64,000 bases of DNA from JBNJEA01 sp051745395 (GTDB taxonomy: Bacteria > Desulfobacterota > Desulfobacteria > Desulfobacterales > Desulfosalsimonadaceae): positions 1-64,000 of the forward strand of contig JBNJEA010000001.1 in the NCBI GenBank assembly GCA_051745395.1, given 5' to 3'. The notes under the pieces are model-generated. The model saw only the letters and a program-made list of their open reading frames with translations, was not told the origin of the DNA and ran no database searches. A program made the translations under genes and the position numbers. Positions 15,930 to 23,994 of the stretch are shown piece by piece. Position 1 is the stretch's first letter. Each line of letters starts with the position of its first letter.

Positions 15930-16130
15930 TTTTCTGCCGAAACGGTGCATGGAAAATAGATAGGACCCCGGAATTTTCGGCCGGAAAAAAGGCGATAGCC
16001 GATTTTGCACTTTACAGACAAAAAACGGGTATGATAAGGAAGAAATCTTTAAAATGCATCTGGTTTTGTTCCCAAAGCATTTGCATTGAATCACAGGTAG
16101 TACTTCACTACTGGAAAAAGGACTGTGGGA

Positions 16131-16493
16131 ATGGATGAAAAAGACATCGAATATTTCAAGGAATTGTTGACCAACCGTTTGGACGAGCTTCTCAATCAGG
16201 CCGGTGATACGGTCTCCGAGATGCACGATACCAAGGCAAACTTTCCCGATCCCACGGATCGGGCTGCCTATGAAGCGGATCGGAACTTTGAGCTGCGGAT
16301 CCGGGACCGGGAGTACAAGCTGATCAAAAAAGTCAAAAAGGCCTTGGAGCGCATTGACGACGGCACTTTCGGCATATGCGAAAAATGCGGCGACGATATT
16401 TCCTTCAAGCGGCTCAAAGCCCGACCGGTCACCACGCTTTGCATTGAATGCAAAACCAAAGAGGAAGCCCACGAGAAAGCCCTTGGACTCTAA
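16131..16493 (+). CDS. dksA: RNA polymerase-binding transcription factor, DksA/TraR family
   Basis: The 120-residue protein has a long helical hairpin (about residues 1-80) with ADRNFELRIRDREYKLIKKV. A C4 zinc finger follows: ICEKCG (about 83-88), then CIECK about 18 residues later, near the C-terminus. DksA binds the secondary channel of RNA polymerase and works with ppGpp in the stringent response. I chose ATG at 16131, 8 bases after AAGGA; the GTG at 16125 is too close to that site. The acidic tip residues typical of DksA appear as DTKANFPDPTDRAA. It overlaps the PHP gene by 11 bases. Confidence 0.9.
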   Translation: MDEKDIEYFKELLTNRLDELLNQAGDTVSEMHDTKANFPDPTDRAAYEADRNFELRIRDREYKLIKKVKKALERIDDGTFGICEKCGDDISFKRLKARPVTTLCIECKTKEEAHEKALGL

Positions 16494-17394
16494 GCCGGGC
16501 ACGATCGATCTCCACGTTCACTCCAGCGCATCCGACGGCAGCTTTTCCCCGGCACAACTCATAGAACATGCATTGGCCCTTGACCTTGCCGCCATTGCCA
16601 TTACCGACCACGACACGGTGGCCGGTGCGGCAGAGGCCCTCGCCCACGGTATACAGCCCGGTCTTGAATTTTTAACCGGCGTGGAAATCAGTGCGGCGTA
16701 CCCGCCGGCGTTTCCACAGGGCGGAAGCCTCCATATCCTGGGCTACGGCATCCGGACAGACCATGGCGGGCTAAACGCGCTGTTTGAAAAACAACAAAAC
16801 GCCCGGGCGGACCGCAATCCTCTGATTATCGAAAAATTAAACGCCCTGGGCATTCCCGTGCGCTTAGATGCCATTGCCGCCGATTGCGGCAAACCGGCCG
16901 TGGCAAGACCCCATATCGCCGAATACCTGGTCAAAACCGGCCATGCCACAGACATTGATGAGGCTTTCGACCGATGGCTGGGAAAAGGGCAGCCCGCCTA
17001 TGTGGACAAGTTCCGGGTTGCCGCCCAAGACGCCATCGCCCTGATACGAGATGCCGGCGGCCTTGCGGTCATGGCGCATCCGGTCCTGTTTGCACCCGCG
17101 CCGGATTGCCCCCTTGAAGAACTGGTAACCACCCTTGCCGCGATGGGACTTTCCGGTATCGAGGTCTACTACCCGGGTCAGACGCCGGCCCAGACCGAAT
17201 CTTTTGAAAAGCTCGCCGGCCGGCACGGGCTGTTGATGACCGGCGGTACCGATTTTCACGGCGATATCAACCCCGATATCCAAATGGGCTCGGGGCTGGG
17301 CGATCTGGAAATCCCCTATGCAATCTTTGCCCAACTCAAAGACGCCCTTGATCGACTTCAACCGCAAGCAACGAAAAACAGCAAAACCCCATGA
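16483..17394 (+). CDS. PHP-domain phosphoesterase (YciV/TrpH-like)
   Basis: The roughly 303-residue protein has the four PHP metal-binding motifs: IDLHVHSSASDGSF near the N-terminus, AITDHDTVAG (about residue 40), AHPVLF (about 195) and GGTDFHGD (about 250). Relatives remove phosphate from 3',5'-nucleoside bisphosphates or act as 5'-3' exonucleases on short RNAs. The start is probably TTG at 16483, inside the dksA end; there is no suitable ATG. Its neighbours are dksA and rnc, consistent with RNA turnover. It ends in an ATGA overlap with rnc. Confidence 0.82.
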   Translation: MDSKPGTIDLHVHSSASDGSFSPAQLIEHALALDLAAIAITDHDTVAGAAEALAHGIQPGLEFLTGVEISAAYPPAFPQGGSLHILGYGIRTDHGGLNALFEKQQNARADRNPLIIEKLNALGIPVRLDAIAADCGKPAVARPHIAEYLVKTGHATDIDEAFDRWLGKGQPAYVDKFRVAAQDAIALIRDAGGLAVMAHPVLFAPAPDCPLEELVTTLAAMGLSGIEVYYPGQTPAQTESFEKLAGRHGLLMTGGTDFHGDINPDIQMGSGLGDLEIPYAIFAQLKDALDRLQPQATKNSKTP

Positions 17395-18080
17395 CCATGA
17401 ACCACCCCCTGCACGAACTCGAACAACATCTTTCCTACACGTTTTCGGACAAGACCCTGCTGGAAACCGCACTGCGGCACAGCTCCTATGCGCACGAGCA
17501 ACCCGGGGAGATGGAAAACAACGAGCGCCTGGAATTTTTGGGCGATGCCGTATTAAACCTCATCGTCAGCCATCTGCTCATGGAGCGATTCCCGGCGTTA
17601 AATGAAGGCGATCTGTCACGGCTGCGGGCGAGTTTGGTCAACGAGGACCGCCTGGCCTCGGTGGCAAAAACCCTTGCACTGGGGGAATTTATAAAGCTGG
17701 GCAAAGGCGAGATGCAATCTTTCGGTCGGAAAAAAAAATCGATTCTCGCCGATACCCTGGAAGCCATCTTTGCCGCCATCTATCTCGACAGCTCGTTTAA
17801 CCGGGTCCACGACATCGTGGGCCTTCATTTTGCCGCCCATTTCGAAACCATTGCCGGCATGCAGCCCGTCTACGATTACAAGAGCCTGCTCCAGGAACTG
17901 ATCCAGAACCGCCACCACCAGATGCCCCAATACGAAATCATTGGGGAAAGCGGACCGGACCATGACAAAACCTTCCAGGTCGCCCTGACCATTAACGATT
18001 TCCGGACCGAAGGGGTGGGCAAGAGCAAAAAAAGCGCCGAACAGGACGCGGCCAAAAACGCCCTCGAACAGCTCCAATAA
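17391..18080 (+). CDS. rnc: Ribonuclease III
   Basis: The 229-residue enzyme cleaves double-stranded RNA, including rRNA precursors. The signature NNERLEFLGDAVLNL lies near residue 45, the second acidic motif in DTLEAIFAAIYLDS near residue 120, and a complete double-stranded RNA-binding domain fills about residues 157-228 (QNRHHQMPQYEIIGESGPDH to the end). The ATG at 17391 overlaps the PHP stop; a second ATG at 17397 is possible. Length is typical. Confidence 0.96.
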   Translation: MTMNHPLHELEQHLSYTFSDKTLLETALRHSSYAHEQPGEMENNERLEFLGDAVLNLIVSHLLMERFPALNEGDLSRLRASLVNEDRLASVAKTLALGEFIKLGKGEMQSFGRKKKSILADTLEAIFAAIYLDSSFNRVHDIVGLHFAAHFETIAGMQPVYDYKSLLQELIQNRHHQMPQYEIIGESGPDHDKTFQVALTINDFRTEGVGKSKKSAEQDAAKNALEQLQ

Positions 18081-18091
18081 GTTCTGCTGCC

Positions 18092-19129
18092 ATGGTTTTT
18101 TCCTGCAAACCCTTTGTCGTGCCCATCTTCATCCCCCACTCGGGATGCCCCCACCGCTGCGTGTTCTGCAACCAGGAGGCACTTGCCGGTACCGAAACCG
18201 CCATGCCGGCGCCTTCGGCCATCTCCGCCGAAATCGCCCGGTTTCTCGCCTTCCGGAAAAAAAACCGCCACCCGGTGGAAATCTCGTTTTACGGCGGCAA
18301 TTTTCTGGGGCTCGATGCCGCTCTGGTAAAGACCTTGCTGGAAACGGCCGCCGCCTTTGTCGAGGCCGGCAAAGCCGACGGCATCCGGTTTTCCACCCGT
18401 CCCGATACCATCGACGACCAGCGCCTTGCCGCCATTTCCGCCTTTCCGGTGACCACGGTGGAACTCGGGGTCCAGTCCATGGATGACGCTGTGCTTTCCC
18501 GCACCCGCCGCGGCCACAGTGCCGATGATACCCGGCAGGCGGTTTCGCTGCTCAAAGCCCGCGGTTGGCAGACGGGATTGCAGATGATGGTGGGCCTGCC
18601 GGGTGAAAGCCGGCAGACAACCCGGACCACCGGCCGGGCCGTGGCCGCCCTTGCCCCGGATTTCGTCCGGATTTATCCCACCCTGGTGCTGCGGGGCAGC
18701 CGGCTTGCCATGTGGTATGAAGCCGGCACGTACAAGCCGCTTGAAATGGCCGACTGCATCGACCGCCTCAAGGCCCTTTACCGGATGTTTACCGGTGCCG
18801 GCATCCCGGTGATCCGGATGGGCGTGCAGCCCAACGAGGGAATCGATTCCGGAGACGATGTACTGGCCGGCCCCTATCATCCGGCCCTGGGCCACAGGGT
18901 CAAATCCGAACACTTTTTTGATGTTGCCGCCGATGCCATTGAAGCCCTGCCGCAGCAACCCGCACGCCTGGCCCTTTGCGTGGCCCCGCGGCAGGTCTCG
19001 GCCATGCGGGGGCTGAAAAACGAAAACATCGAACGCCTGCACCGCCGGTTTGCCGCGATTGACGACTTTGATGTAAAAGCCGATGCCGCAGTGGGGGAAA
19101 TGAATGTGAAGGTATCGGTTGGATCGTGA
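18092..19129 (+). CDS. Radical SAM protein (Elp3/coproporphyrinogen-oxidase-like family)
   Basis: The 345-residue protein has the radical SAM cluster motif GCPHRCVFCNQ (CX3CX2C, about residues 18-28). Other core segments are EISFYGGNFLGLD, STRPDTID, VELGVQSMDDAVLSRTRRGH and GLQMMVGLPGE. The order and spacing match the Elp3/HemN-type core that reads rnc-adjacent radical SAM proteins in many anaerobes. The C-terminal ~100 residues (IRMGVQPNEGIDSG onward) are specific to this group, and no histone-acetyltransferase domain is present. Substrate is unknown. It lies 11 bases after rnc, so it probably shares its transcript. Confidence 0.85.
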   Translation: MVFSCKPFVVPIFIPHSGCPHRCVFCNQEALAGTETAMPAPSAISAEIARFLAFRKKNRHPVEISFYGGNFLGLDAALVKTLLETAAAFVEAGKADGIRFSTRPDTIDDQRLAAISAFPVTTVELGVQSMDDAVLSRTRRGHSADDTRQAVSLLKARGWQTGLQMMVGLPGESRQTTRTTGRAVAALAPDFVRIYPTLVLRGSRLAMWYEAGTYKPLEMADCIDRLKALYRMFTGAGIPVIRMGVQPNEGIDSGDDVLAGPYHPALGHRVKSEHFFDVAADAIEALPQQPARLALCVAPRQVSAMRGLKNENIERLHRRFAAIDDFDVKADAAVGEMNVKVSVGS

Positions 19130-19136
19130 TCGGTGC

Positions 19137-21314
19137 TTACAAACCGGCGCGGTCCAGAAACCGCCGGTACTCGTACATTTTGGCCAGGGATTTGACCGCC
19201 TGTTCCGGGGTGGGGAAAAACAGGCCCTTATATTGTTGGTTTTCCAGGGAATAGACGGTCTTATCCGATTCGCCCCGCAGGATATTTACGCCGAGCACGG
19301 GCTTTTGCCAGGTTTCCATCAATGAAACCAGGTGGGCGATGTAGCGTTTTTCAAAGTCGTCGAGCGATTCCAGCACGGAATCGAGAAAGCCGTCGGGACA
19401 CGACGGATCGGCCTTGTGCACGGAATCGGCCAACCGGTAGACCATGTGCCGGCGGCCCACGATGCCGAGATTGATCACCGCATCGCAGCCGTCCCATTTC
19501 ATCAACTCCTCCATGACCACCATGGGAATTTCCGGATCGTTTTCGCCCACCAGGTCCACCGGGTTGGCATGGCTCCAAAACGGCGGCAAAATTTGACTGA
19601 TCCGCCCGATCAGCTCCGGGCTCAGTTCCGGGACGGTCAAATCATAGTGTTCACACAGGTCGGAGGTCACCACGCCCCAGCCGCCGCCCAGGGTCATAAT
19701 CGCCACCCGGCTTCCGCGGGGCAAAGGGATAGAGGAAAAGGCCGCGGACAGATCGAGCAGGTCCATGGGTTTTTCGACTTTCACGACACCGGTTTGCCGG
19801 CAGACGGCGTTGAAGACCTCGATGTTGGACGTCATCGCCCCCGTGTGACTCGATGCCGCCTTGTTGCCCGATTCGGTCTGGCCGCCCTTGAGCAGGATCA
19901 CGGGTTTTTTCCTGCTGACCCGGCGGGCGCTTTCAAAAAACCGGCGGGCGTTTTTGACGCTTTCCAAATACACCATGACGGTTTCGGTGGTCGGATCGAC
20001 TTCAAAGGCGTCCAGGTAGTCTTCTATGGTGATCATGGCCTCGTTTCCGGATCCGCAGAACGCCCGGATGCCCACGCCCTGGAGCTCGGCAAATGCCAGC
20101 AGCTGGTTGCCCATGTTGCCGGACTGGGCCACCACGCCGACCGTACCGGCCTCCGGACGCACATGGGTGCCGGTGCAGTAAAACTGGATATGCGGATTGC
20201 AGATGCCCATGGTATTGGGCCCGATCAGATAGATGCCGGCCTGCCGGGCTTGTTTTACCAGTTGCTGTTCCTGCCGGACGCCGTCCTGGCCGGTTTCCCC
20301 GAAACCCGAGGCAATGAGCAGCATGTAGGCAATGCCTTTTTCCTGCATCTGGGGAATTAAATCGGGCACTTTTTCGGCCGGAATCGTCACCACCGCCACA
20401 TCGACGGTGCCGGCGATATCGGTGACGCGCTTATACACCGGCCGGCCGGCGATGGTGCCGCCCTTGGGGTTGACCAGGTAGATATCGCCTTCGTAGCCGC
20501 CCCCTATGGTATTGGTCAACAGGTTATAGCCCCATTTGCCGAGCTGGGCCGAAGCGCCGACAAAAGCCACGGAGCGGGGGTGAAACAGCGCGGCCACCAC
20601 GCCCGGGTCAATGGGGGGCAGAAATTGCATTTTTTCGGCCGGCTTTGATTTGACCACCAGGGCATCCACTGCCACCGGCCGTCCATCCGGGCCGATTAAC
20701 AGCGGATTAATATCGATTTCCGCAATTTCGGGATGTTCGATGCCCGCCCGGGAAATGCCCATCAATGTCTTGATCAGCAGGTAGCGGTCCGCGGCGGCTT
20801 CACCGCGGAAGGCATCGAGCAGACCCCGGGAGCGGATTTCATCGATCATGTCCGCGGCATCGATTGCAGACAGGGGCGCGACCCGGAAACTGACGTCGGA
20901 CAAGACCTCGGTGAAAATGCCGCCGAGGCCGAACATGACCACCGGACCGTACTGGTCGTCTCGGAAAAGGCCCACCACGAATTCCCGCTTGCCGGTCACC
21001 TGGGGCTGAACCAGAAAGCCCTCCAACGCATCGCCGGCCCGATCGGCGATGGCGGCGGCGGCATCGGAAACCGAGGGATCATCGGCTATGTTTAAATGCA
21101 CCAATCCGCCTTCGGTCTTGTGGAGCAGGGACTGGCCCAGGCCTTTTAGCACCACCGGATAGCCGAGGGTGTTGGCGGCGTCAACGGCCTGGTCGGCACT
21201 TTCGGCTACAATTTCTTCCACCACCGGCACGTCAAAGGATTTCAAAAACTGCTTGGATGCCCATTCGCTCAGGAAGATCCGCTCCGATCCGCCGGAATTA
21301 TTTTGCCTTGTCAT
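19137..21314 (-). CDS. ADP-forming acyl-CoA synthetase (acetate-CoA ligase family), permuted domain order
   Basis: The 725-residue protein contains both halves of NDP-forming acyl-CoA synthetases, which interconvert acyl-CoA + ADP + Pi with acid + CoA + ATP. The ATP-grasp half is at the N-terminus (about residues 15-225, with GYPVVLKGLGQSLLHKTEGG). The CoA-binding and ligase domains follow (GASAQLGKWGYNLL near residue 250). The phosphohistidine loop is ASSHTGAM (about 490). The usual order puts the CoA-binding part first, so this is the swapped arrangement. It may conserve energy from acetyl-CoA or aryl/branched acyl-CoA. It converges on the radical SAM gene with 7 bases between them. Confidence 0.88.
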   Translation of the reverse strand: MTRQNNSGGSERIFLSEWASKQFLKSFDVPVVEEIVAESADQAVDAANTLGYPVVLKGLGQSLLHKTEGGLVHLNIADDPSVSDAAAAIADRAGDALEGFLVQPQVTGKREFVVGLFRDDQYGPVVMFGLGGIFTEVLSDVSFRVAPLSAIDAADMIDEIRSRGLLDAFRGEAAADRYLLIKTLMGISRAGIEHPEIAEIDINPLLIGPDGRPVAVDALVVKSKPAEKMQFLPPIDPGVVAALFHPRSVAFVGASAQLGKWGYNLLTNTIGGGYEGDIYLVNPKGGTIAGRPVYKRVTDIAGTVDVAVVTIPAEKVPDLIPQMQEKGIAYMLLIASGFGETGQDGVRQEQQLVKQARQAGIYLIGPNTMGICNPHIQFYCTGTHVRPEAGTVGVVAQSGNMGNQLLAFAELQGVGIRAFCGSGNEAMITIEDYLDAFEVDPTTETVMVYLESVKNARRFFESARRVSRKKPVILLKGGQTESGNKAASSHTGAMTSNIEVFNAVCRQTGVVKVEKPMDLLDLSAAFSSIPLPRGSRVAIMTLGGGWGVVTSDLCEHYDLTVPELSPELIGRISQILPPFWSHANPVDLVGENDPEIPMVVMEELMKWDGCDAVINLGIVGRRHMVYRLADSVHKADPSCPDGFLDSVLESLDDFEKRYIAHLVSLMETWQKPVLGVNILRGESDKTVYSLENQQYKGLFFPTPEQAVKSLAKMYEYRRFLDRAGL

Positions 21315-21356
21315 ATCTCATGTCCTTATACAGGAGTAAACCGGATAACCGGGTTT

Positions 21357-21385
21357 AAAATATAATAGCGTCAAAAATTTGTCAA
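21357..21385 (-). promoter_or_regulatory. Candidate promoter of the ADP-forming acyl-CoA synthetase gene
   Basis: On the minus strand TTGACA (21385-21380) is followed after 17 bases by TATTTT (21362-21357), about 45 bases before the start codon. Confidence 0.6.
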
Positions 21386-21527
21386 AGCACTTGATTGACG
21401 GCCACCGGCAAAAACCATGGCGTTTTTTTCCAAAATATTTTACCTTTTACCGGAAAAAAGGGAAACATCTGCCGGACCATCGGGGCTTGAAAACAACGAT
21501 GGTGTTGTCTTGCAAACGGAGATCCAA

Positions 21528-22019
21528 ATGACGAAAACCACCCCCAAACTTGCCTTGCTTTGCGCTTTGCTGCTGTTTGCTGCCTGTGAAAGTATATCAC
21601 CGTTTTTTGCCAGCCCCGAAGTCCGTTTCGAAGACATGGAACAGGCAAAGGGTTCCATGCTGGAAAGCACCCTGCACTTTAGCTTCCGGATCCACAACCC
21701 CAACCCCCTGGCCGCCAAACTTGTCCGCGTCTTTTATACACTGACCGTGGCCGATCAATCGGTGGCCCGGGGTCGGATAAAATTAAACCACCGCATACCA
21801 CCGGCCGGCACCCGGACCGTGGTGGTGCCGGTGGCCCTTCATTTCAGGGATTTCATCGCCGCCGCCCCCGGGTTTATCCACCGGGATACCATCCCCTATC
21901 GCATAACCGGAAGTTTTGAAATCATGGGCTTTAACCGGCCCTTTGCAACCAGCGGCGAGATTCAAAATAGCCGACACCGCCTTTTCAGAGGCCCGTCCCA
22001 ATTGTATTGTGACCATTGA
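21528..22019 (+). CDS. LEA14-like (WHy-domain) lipoprotein
   Basis: The 163-residue protein starts with a lipoprotein signal (MTKTTPKLALLCALLLFAAC, cysteine at residue 20). A WHy/LEA14 beta-sandwich follows, with HFSFRIHNPNPLAAKLVRVF (about 50-70) and RTVVVPVALHFRDF. Bacterial members are small envelope lipoproteins linked to desiccation or membrane stress; their exact function is not known. ATG at 21528 follows CGGAGATCC at a good distance, and the longer upstream frame has no signal. The final ~17 residues do not look like the family, so the C-terminus may be altered. It stands alone. Confidence 0.8.
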   Translation: MTKTTPKLALLCALLLFAACESISPFFASPEVRFEDMEQAKGSMLESTLHFSFRIHNPNPLAAKLVRVFYTLTVADQSVARGRIKLNHRIPPAGTRTVVVPVALHFRDFIAAAPGFIHRDTIPYRITGSFEIMGFNRPFATSGEIQNSRHRLFRGPSQLYCDH

Positions 22020-22060
22020 CACCCAAAGCAAAACCCCCGCCGCCTTCCTTCTAAGGAACT

Positions 22061-22093
22061 CAAGGTTCAAGGTCTGGGGTTTACGGTATAAGG
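22061..22093 (+). repeat. Dispersed GGTTCAAGGTC-type intergenic repeat, copy 1
   Basis: The stretch reads AAGGTTCAAGGTCTGGGG then TTTACGG. It matches a second intergenic stretch at about 49236-49266 (AAGGTGAAAGGTCCGGGG then TTTAGGG) with about four differences in 26 bases. It lies just after the LEA14-like gene. Confidence 0.6.
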
Positions 22094-22363
22094 TAAAAAA
22101 ATTCAAAGCCTTAACAAATGAACCCGGCTTAAGAGTTCCTTATAGGCTCAGTTTCCCGGGTCAAACCCGGGAGGGAATTACTTCCAAACACCGAAAAAGA
22201 TACACAAAAAGATACAGTTTCATTGTATCTGCGGCAAACCGGCAAATCGTTCCCATTACAGGGCAAATATAGCTCTTTTTCTTTTTTTTCAGAAACGTAA
22301 CGACCTACCTCTCTGCAAAGTCTTTCATACCAAGCGTTTCGCGATTTCGAACGATCACATTTT

Positions 22364-22387
22364 TATACTACCGTATATGATAGTATA
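22364..22387. repeat. Operator-like inverted repeat TATACTA-N10-TAGTATA
   Basis: Two exact 7-bp arms are separated by 10 bases, so the half-sites are about 17 bp apart centre to centre. This is the geometry of a dimeric repressor site. No adjacent gene start explains it. Confidence 0.5.
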
Positions 22388-22478
22388 CAGTTTGCATGGT
22401 GCCGGGCTGGATTTTTTAACGAGTCGTCGATTAATTTTTTCTGTTCTCGCGTAAAGCCCCCAAGAGCGCCAAGCATGG

Positions 22479-22548
22479 CTTGAAAACTTTGCGGCTTTGC
22501 TTCTTGGCGCGAAAATTTGCCGTTACTGGAATAAATCGGATAACCGGG
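22479..22548. repeat. Dispersed intergenic repeat (AACTTTGCGG...CTTGGCGCGAAAA), copy A
   Basis: About 70 bases here closely match 29892-29961: both read TTGAAA(A)CTTTGCGG, then CTTGGCGCGAAAAT, GCGGTTAC-like and GGAGTAAATC-like segments. Both copies are intergenic. Copy A also contains an 8-bp inverted pair GCGCCAAG/CTTGGCGC. Confidence 0.75.
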
Positions 22549-22680
22549 AAACGAATTTGCGGTTTTTGGAAAGGCAATCGGTTTCTTTAGTTGACCTGAT
22601 AACTTCAATAATCAGAAATATCAAAATATTATAACATACAAACCGTTTTTTGTTCTTTTTTCAATCTATAGAATCTTCAT

Positions 22681-22696
22681 TGGCATCGGCTTTGCA
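22681..22696 (+). promoter_or_regulatory. Sigma-54-type promoter (-24/-12)
   Basis: TTGGCATCGGCTTTGCA (22680-22696) keeps the invariant GG and GC dinucleotides exactly 10 bases apart and fits YTGGCAC-N5-TTGCW except at one or two flexible positions. Transcription would start near 22708. No clear gene follows; a strong Shine-Dalgarno-like AAAGGAGG at about 22768-22775 has no start codon at the right distance. Confidence 0.6.
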
Positions 22697-22948
22697 TTAA
22701 ATATAACCGTTATTGCAATTCAATGGGGCCAACGGTCCTTTACGGAAACCTTTTGAACGCAAAAAAAAAGGAGGCAGTAACGAAACACAAAAAATGATTC
22801 AATTTTTTGGGCACCAATTTCGGAATTCATGCAGATTTTTTTTGATTCCTGCCTTTTTATGGTGATCGATGCCCTGATCGATCCACCGCATGTCCTTTCC
22901 GGTTGGTGTGATTGTACCCGCTTAAATCCCCCCTTACCCCTCCCCTCT

Positions 22949-22984
22949 CATATTCCCCGATCCGATTTCGGATCGGGGAATATG
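22949..22984. repeat. Perfect 16-bp hairpin (loop ATTT)
   Basis: The arms CATATTCCCCGATCCG (22949-22964) and CGGATCGGGGAATATG (22969-22984) are exact reverse complements around ATTT. No T tract follows on either strand, so it is not a typical terminator. Confidence 0.9.
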
Positions 22985-23171
22985 GGCCGCCCTGCTTGCC
23001 AGCAAACCCCGCAGCCAACAAAAAGACACACCCGATTCGGACCTAAACCGCAACGCAGCGTTGTTTTCGGAAACGGTATCATATCCGGTTGAGCGTTTCA
23101 GCTTTTTTAAAAATCAGACGGAAAAACCGCTACGTACGGCAAATGCGGAAAAAAATAAGCTGCCGGATTTT

Positions 23172-23215
23172 TGACCAAATGACAGACTTTTGACACCCGG
23201 GACAAATATTTGACA
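23172..23215 (-). promoter_or_regulatory. Tandem Pho-box-like TGTCA repeats
   Basis: On the minus strand TGTCA/TGTCC units start at 23215, 23204, 23195 and 23184, giving two pairs each with an 11-base period (TGTCA-N6-TGTCC and TGTCA-N6-TGTCA). A fifth partial unit (GGTCA, 23176) follows. This is the Pho-box geometry bound by PhoB. The nearest gene is the hydrolase at 23389 on the other strand. Confidence 0.4.
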
Positions 23216-23388
23216 TCTTCTGCCCCCGATCCGGTCCTTTCCGGCCGAATAACCGATTGAGAATAAACATTGCTTTTTCGGGAGACGTTATTTATTTTTA
23301 GGATGGATTTTCACAAAAACTCGACTTTTCGGCACATGCAGGCTTTTCATAACTTCCGTTTTAACCATTATATATCCGAGCGGGGCCC

Positions 23389-23994
23389 ATGAAAGACGAA
23401 CCCACAGTCATCAACCAATTCGAGTGCCGATTGATATCAAACCAGGCCAGGGGCGCGCCCGTCATTTTTCTGCACGGCTACATGTTTACCAGCGATATAT
23501 GGAATGAAATCGGGTTGCTCCGTGAACTCGAAACCCGCCGAATTCCTTTTACAGCCGTTGATATGCCCTATGGCAAACTCAGTGAATGCCAACCCAAATC
23601 CAATAACCCGGATGAAAATGTGGCCATCGTCGCCGCCATTGCCGACAGCCGGCCGCCGGTGATCGTCGGCGCCAGCCTGGGCGGCTATATCGCCCTGAAA
23701 TACAGTGTCAGCCACCCTGTTGCAGGCCTGCTCCTGGTTGCCCCGGTCATGAGCCTTCAAGAAGATCTGACCCGTCACTATCCCGATATGGATGCAAAGG
23801 TCCGCATTGTCTACGGGGATGGCGACAACATCGTATCCAGAAAAGAGATGAACCGGTTGTCCCGATTATTTAAAACCGAGCTTTGCGTCTTTGAAGCCGC
23901 CGGACATCCGGCTTACATGGATGATCCGGACCGATTCGGCAAAGAGGTGGTGGATCTGTATACCGCCGCCACCGCTACTGAATCCCTTTTTTGA
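23389..23994 (+). CDS. Alpha/beta hydrolase
   Basis: The 201-residue protein has the alpha/beta hydrolase features: the oxyanion HGYMFTSDIW (about residues 29-38), the nucleophile elbow GASLGGYIAL (serine about residue 99), the acid in VYGDGDNIV (about 146) and the catalytic histidine in EAAGHPAYM (about 170). The small size and short lid resemble the ABHD14/YdeN-like esterases; the substrate cannot be told. The ATG at 23389 is weakly preceded by GGGGCCC. Its last 20 bases overlap the end of the PBP1A gene, which is convergent. Confidence 0.85.
   Translation: MKDEPTVINQFECRLISNQARGAPVIFLHGYMFTSDIWNEIGLLRELETRRIPFTAVDMPYGKLSECQPKSNNPDENVAIVAAIADSRPPVIVGASLGGYIALKYSVSHPVAGLLLVAPVMSLQEDLTRHYPDMDAKVRIVYGDGDNIVSRKEMNRLSRLFKTELCVFEAAGHPAYMDDPDRFGKEVVDLYTAATATESLF

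Larger units (their letters stand above)
22020..23388. other. Gene-poor region rich in inverted repeats
   Basis: I find no convincing protein gene in these 1,369 bases; the open frames of 81-87 codons cross repeats and lack ribosome-binding sites. The region holds several inverted repeats. They are AAGGAACTC/GAGTTCCTT (22053-22061, 22133-22141), TCCCGGGT/ACCCGGGA (22154-22172), AGATACA/TGTATCT (22210-22230), TATACTA/TAGTATA (22364-22387), GCGCCAAG/CTTGGCGC (22466-22510) and a 16-bp hairpin (22949-22984). It also holds two dispersed repeats, a sigma-54-like promoter and Pho-box-like repeats, listed separately. Confidence 0.7.

Noticed and set aside
21960..22100. Frameshift in the LEA14-like gene
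   Set aside because: The last residues differ from the family and another frame continues, but no single-base change gives a clearly better C-terminus.
22363..22608. 81-codon minus-strand frame in the gene-poor region
   Set aside because: It runs through the dispersed repeat and inverted arms, has no ribosome-binding site, and no protein motif.
22829..23092. 87-codon plus-strand frame
   Set aside because: It crosses the 16-bp hairpin and has no translation signal or recognisable domain.
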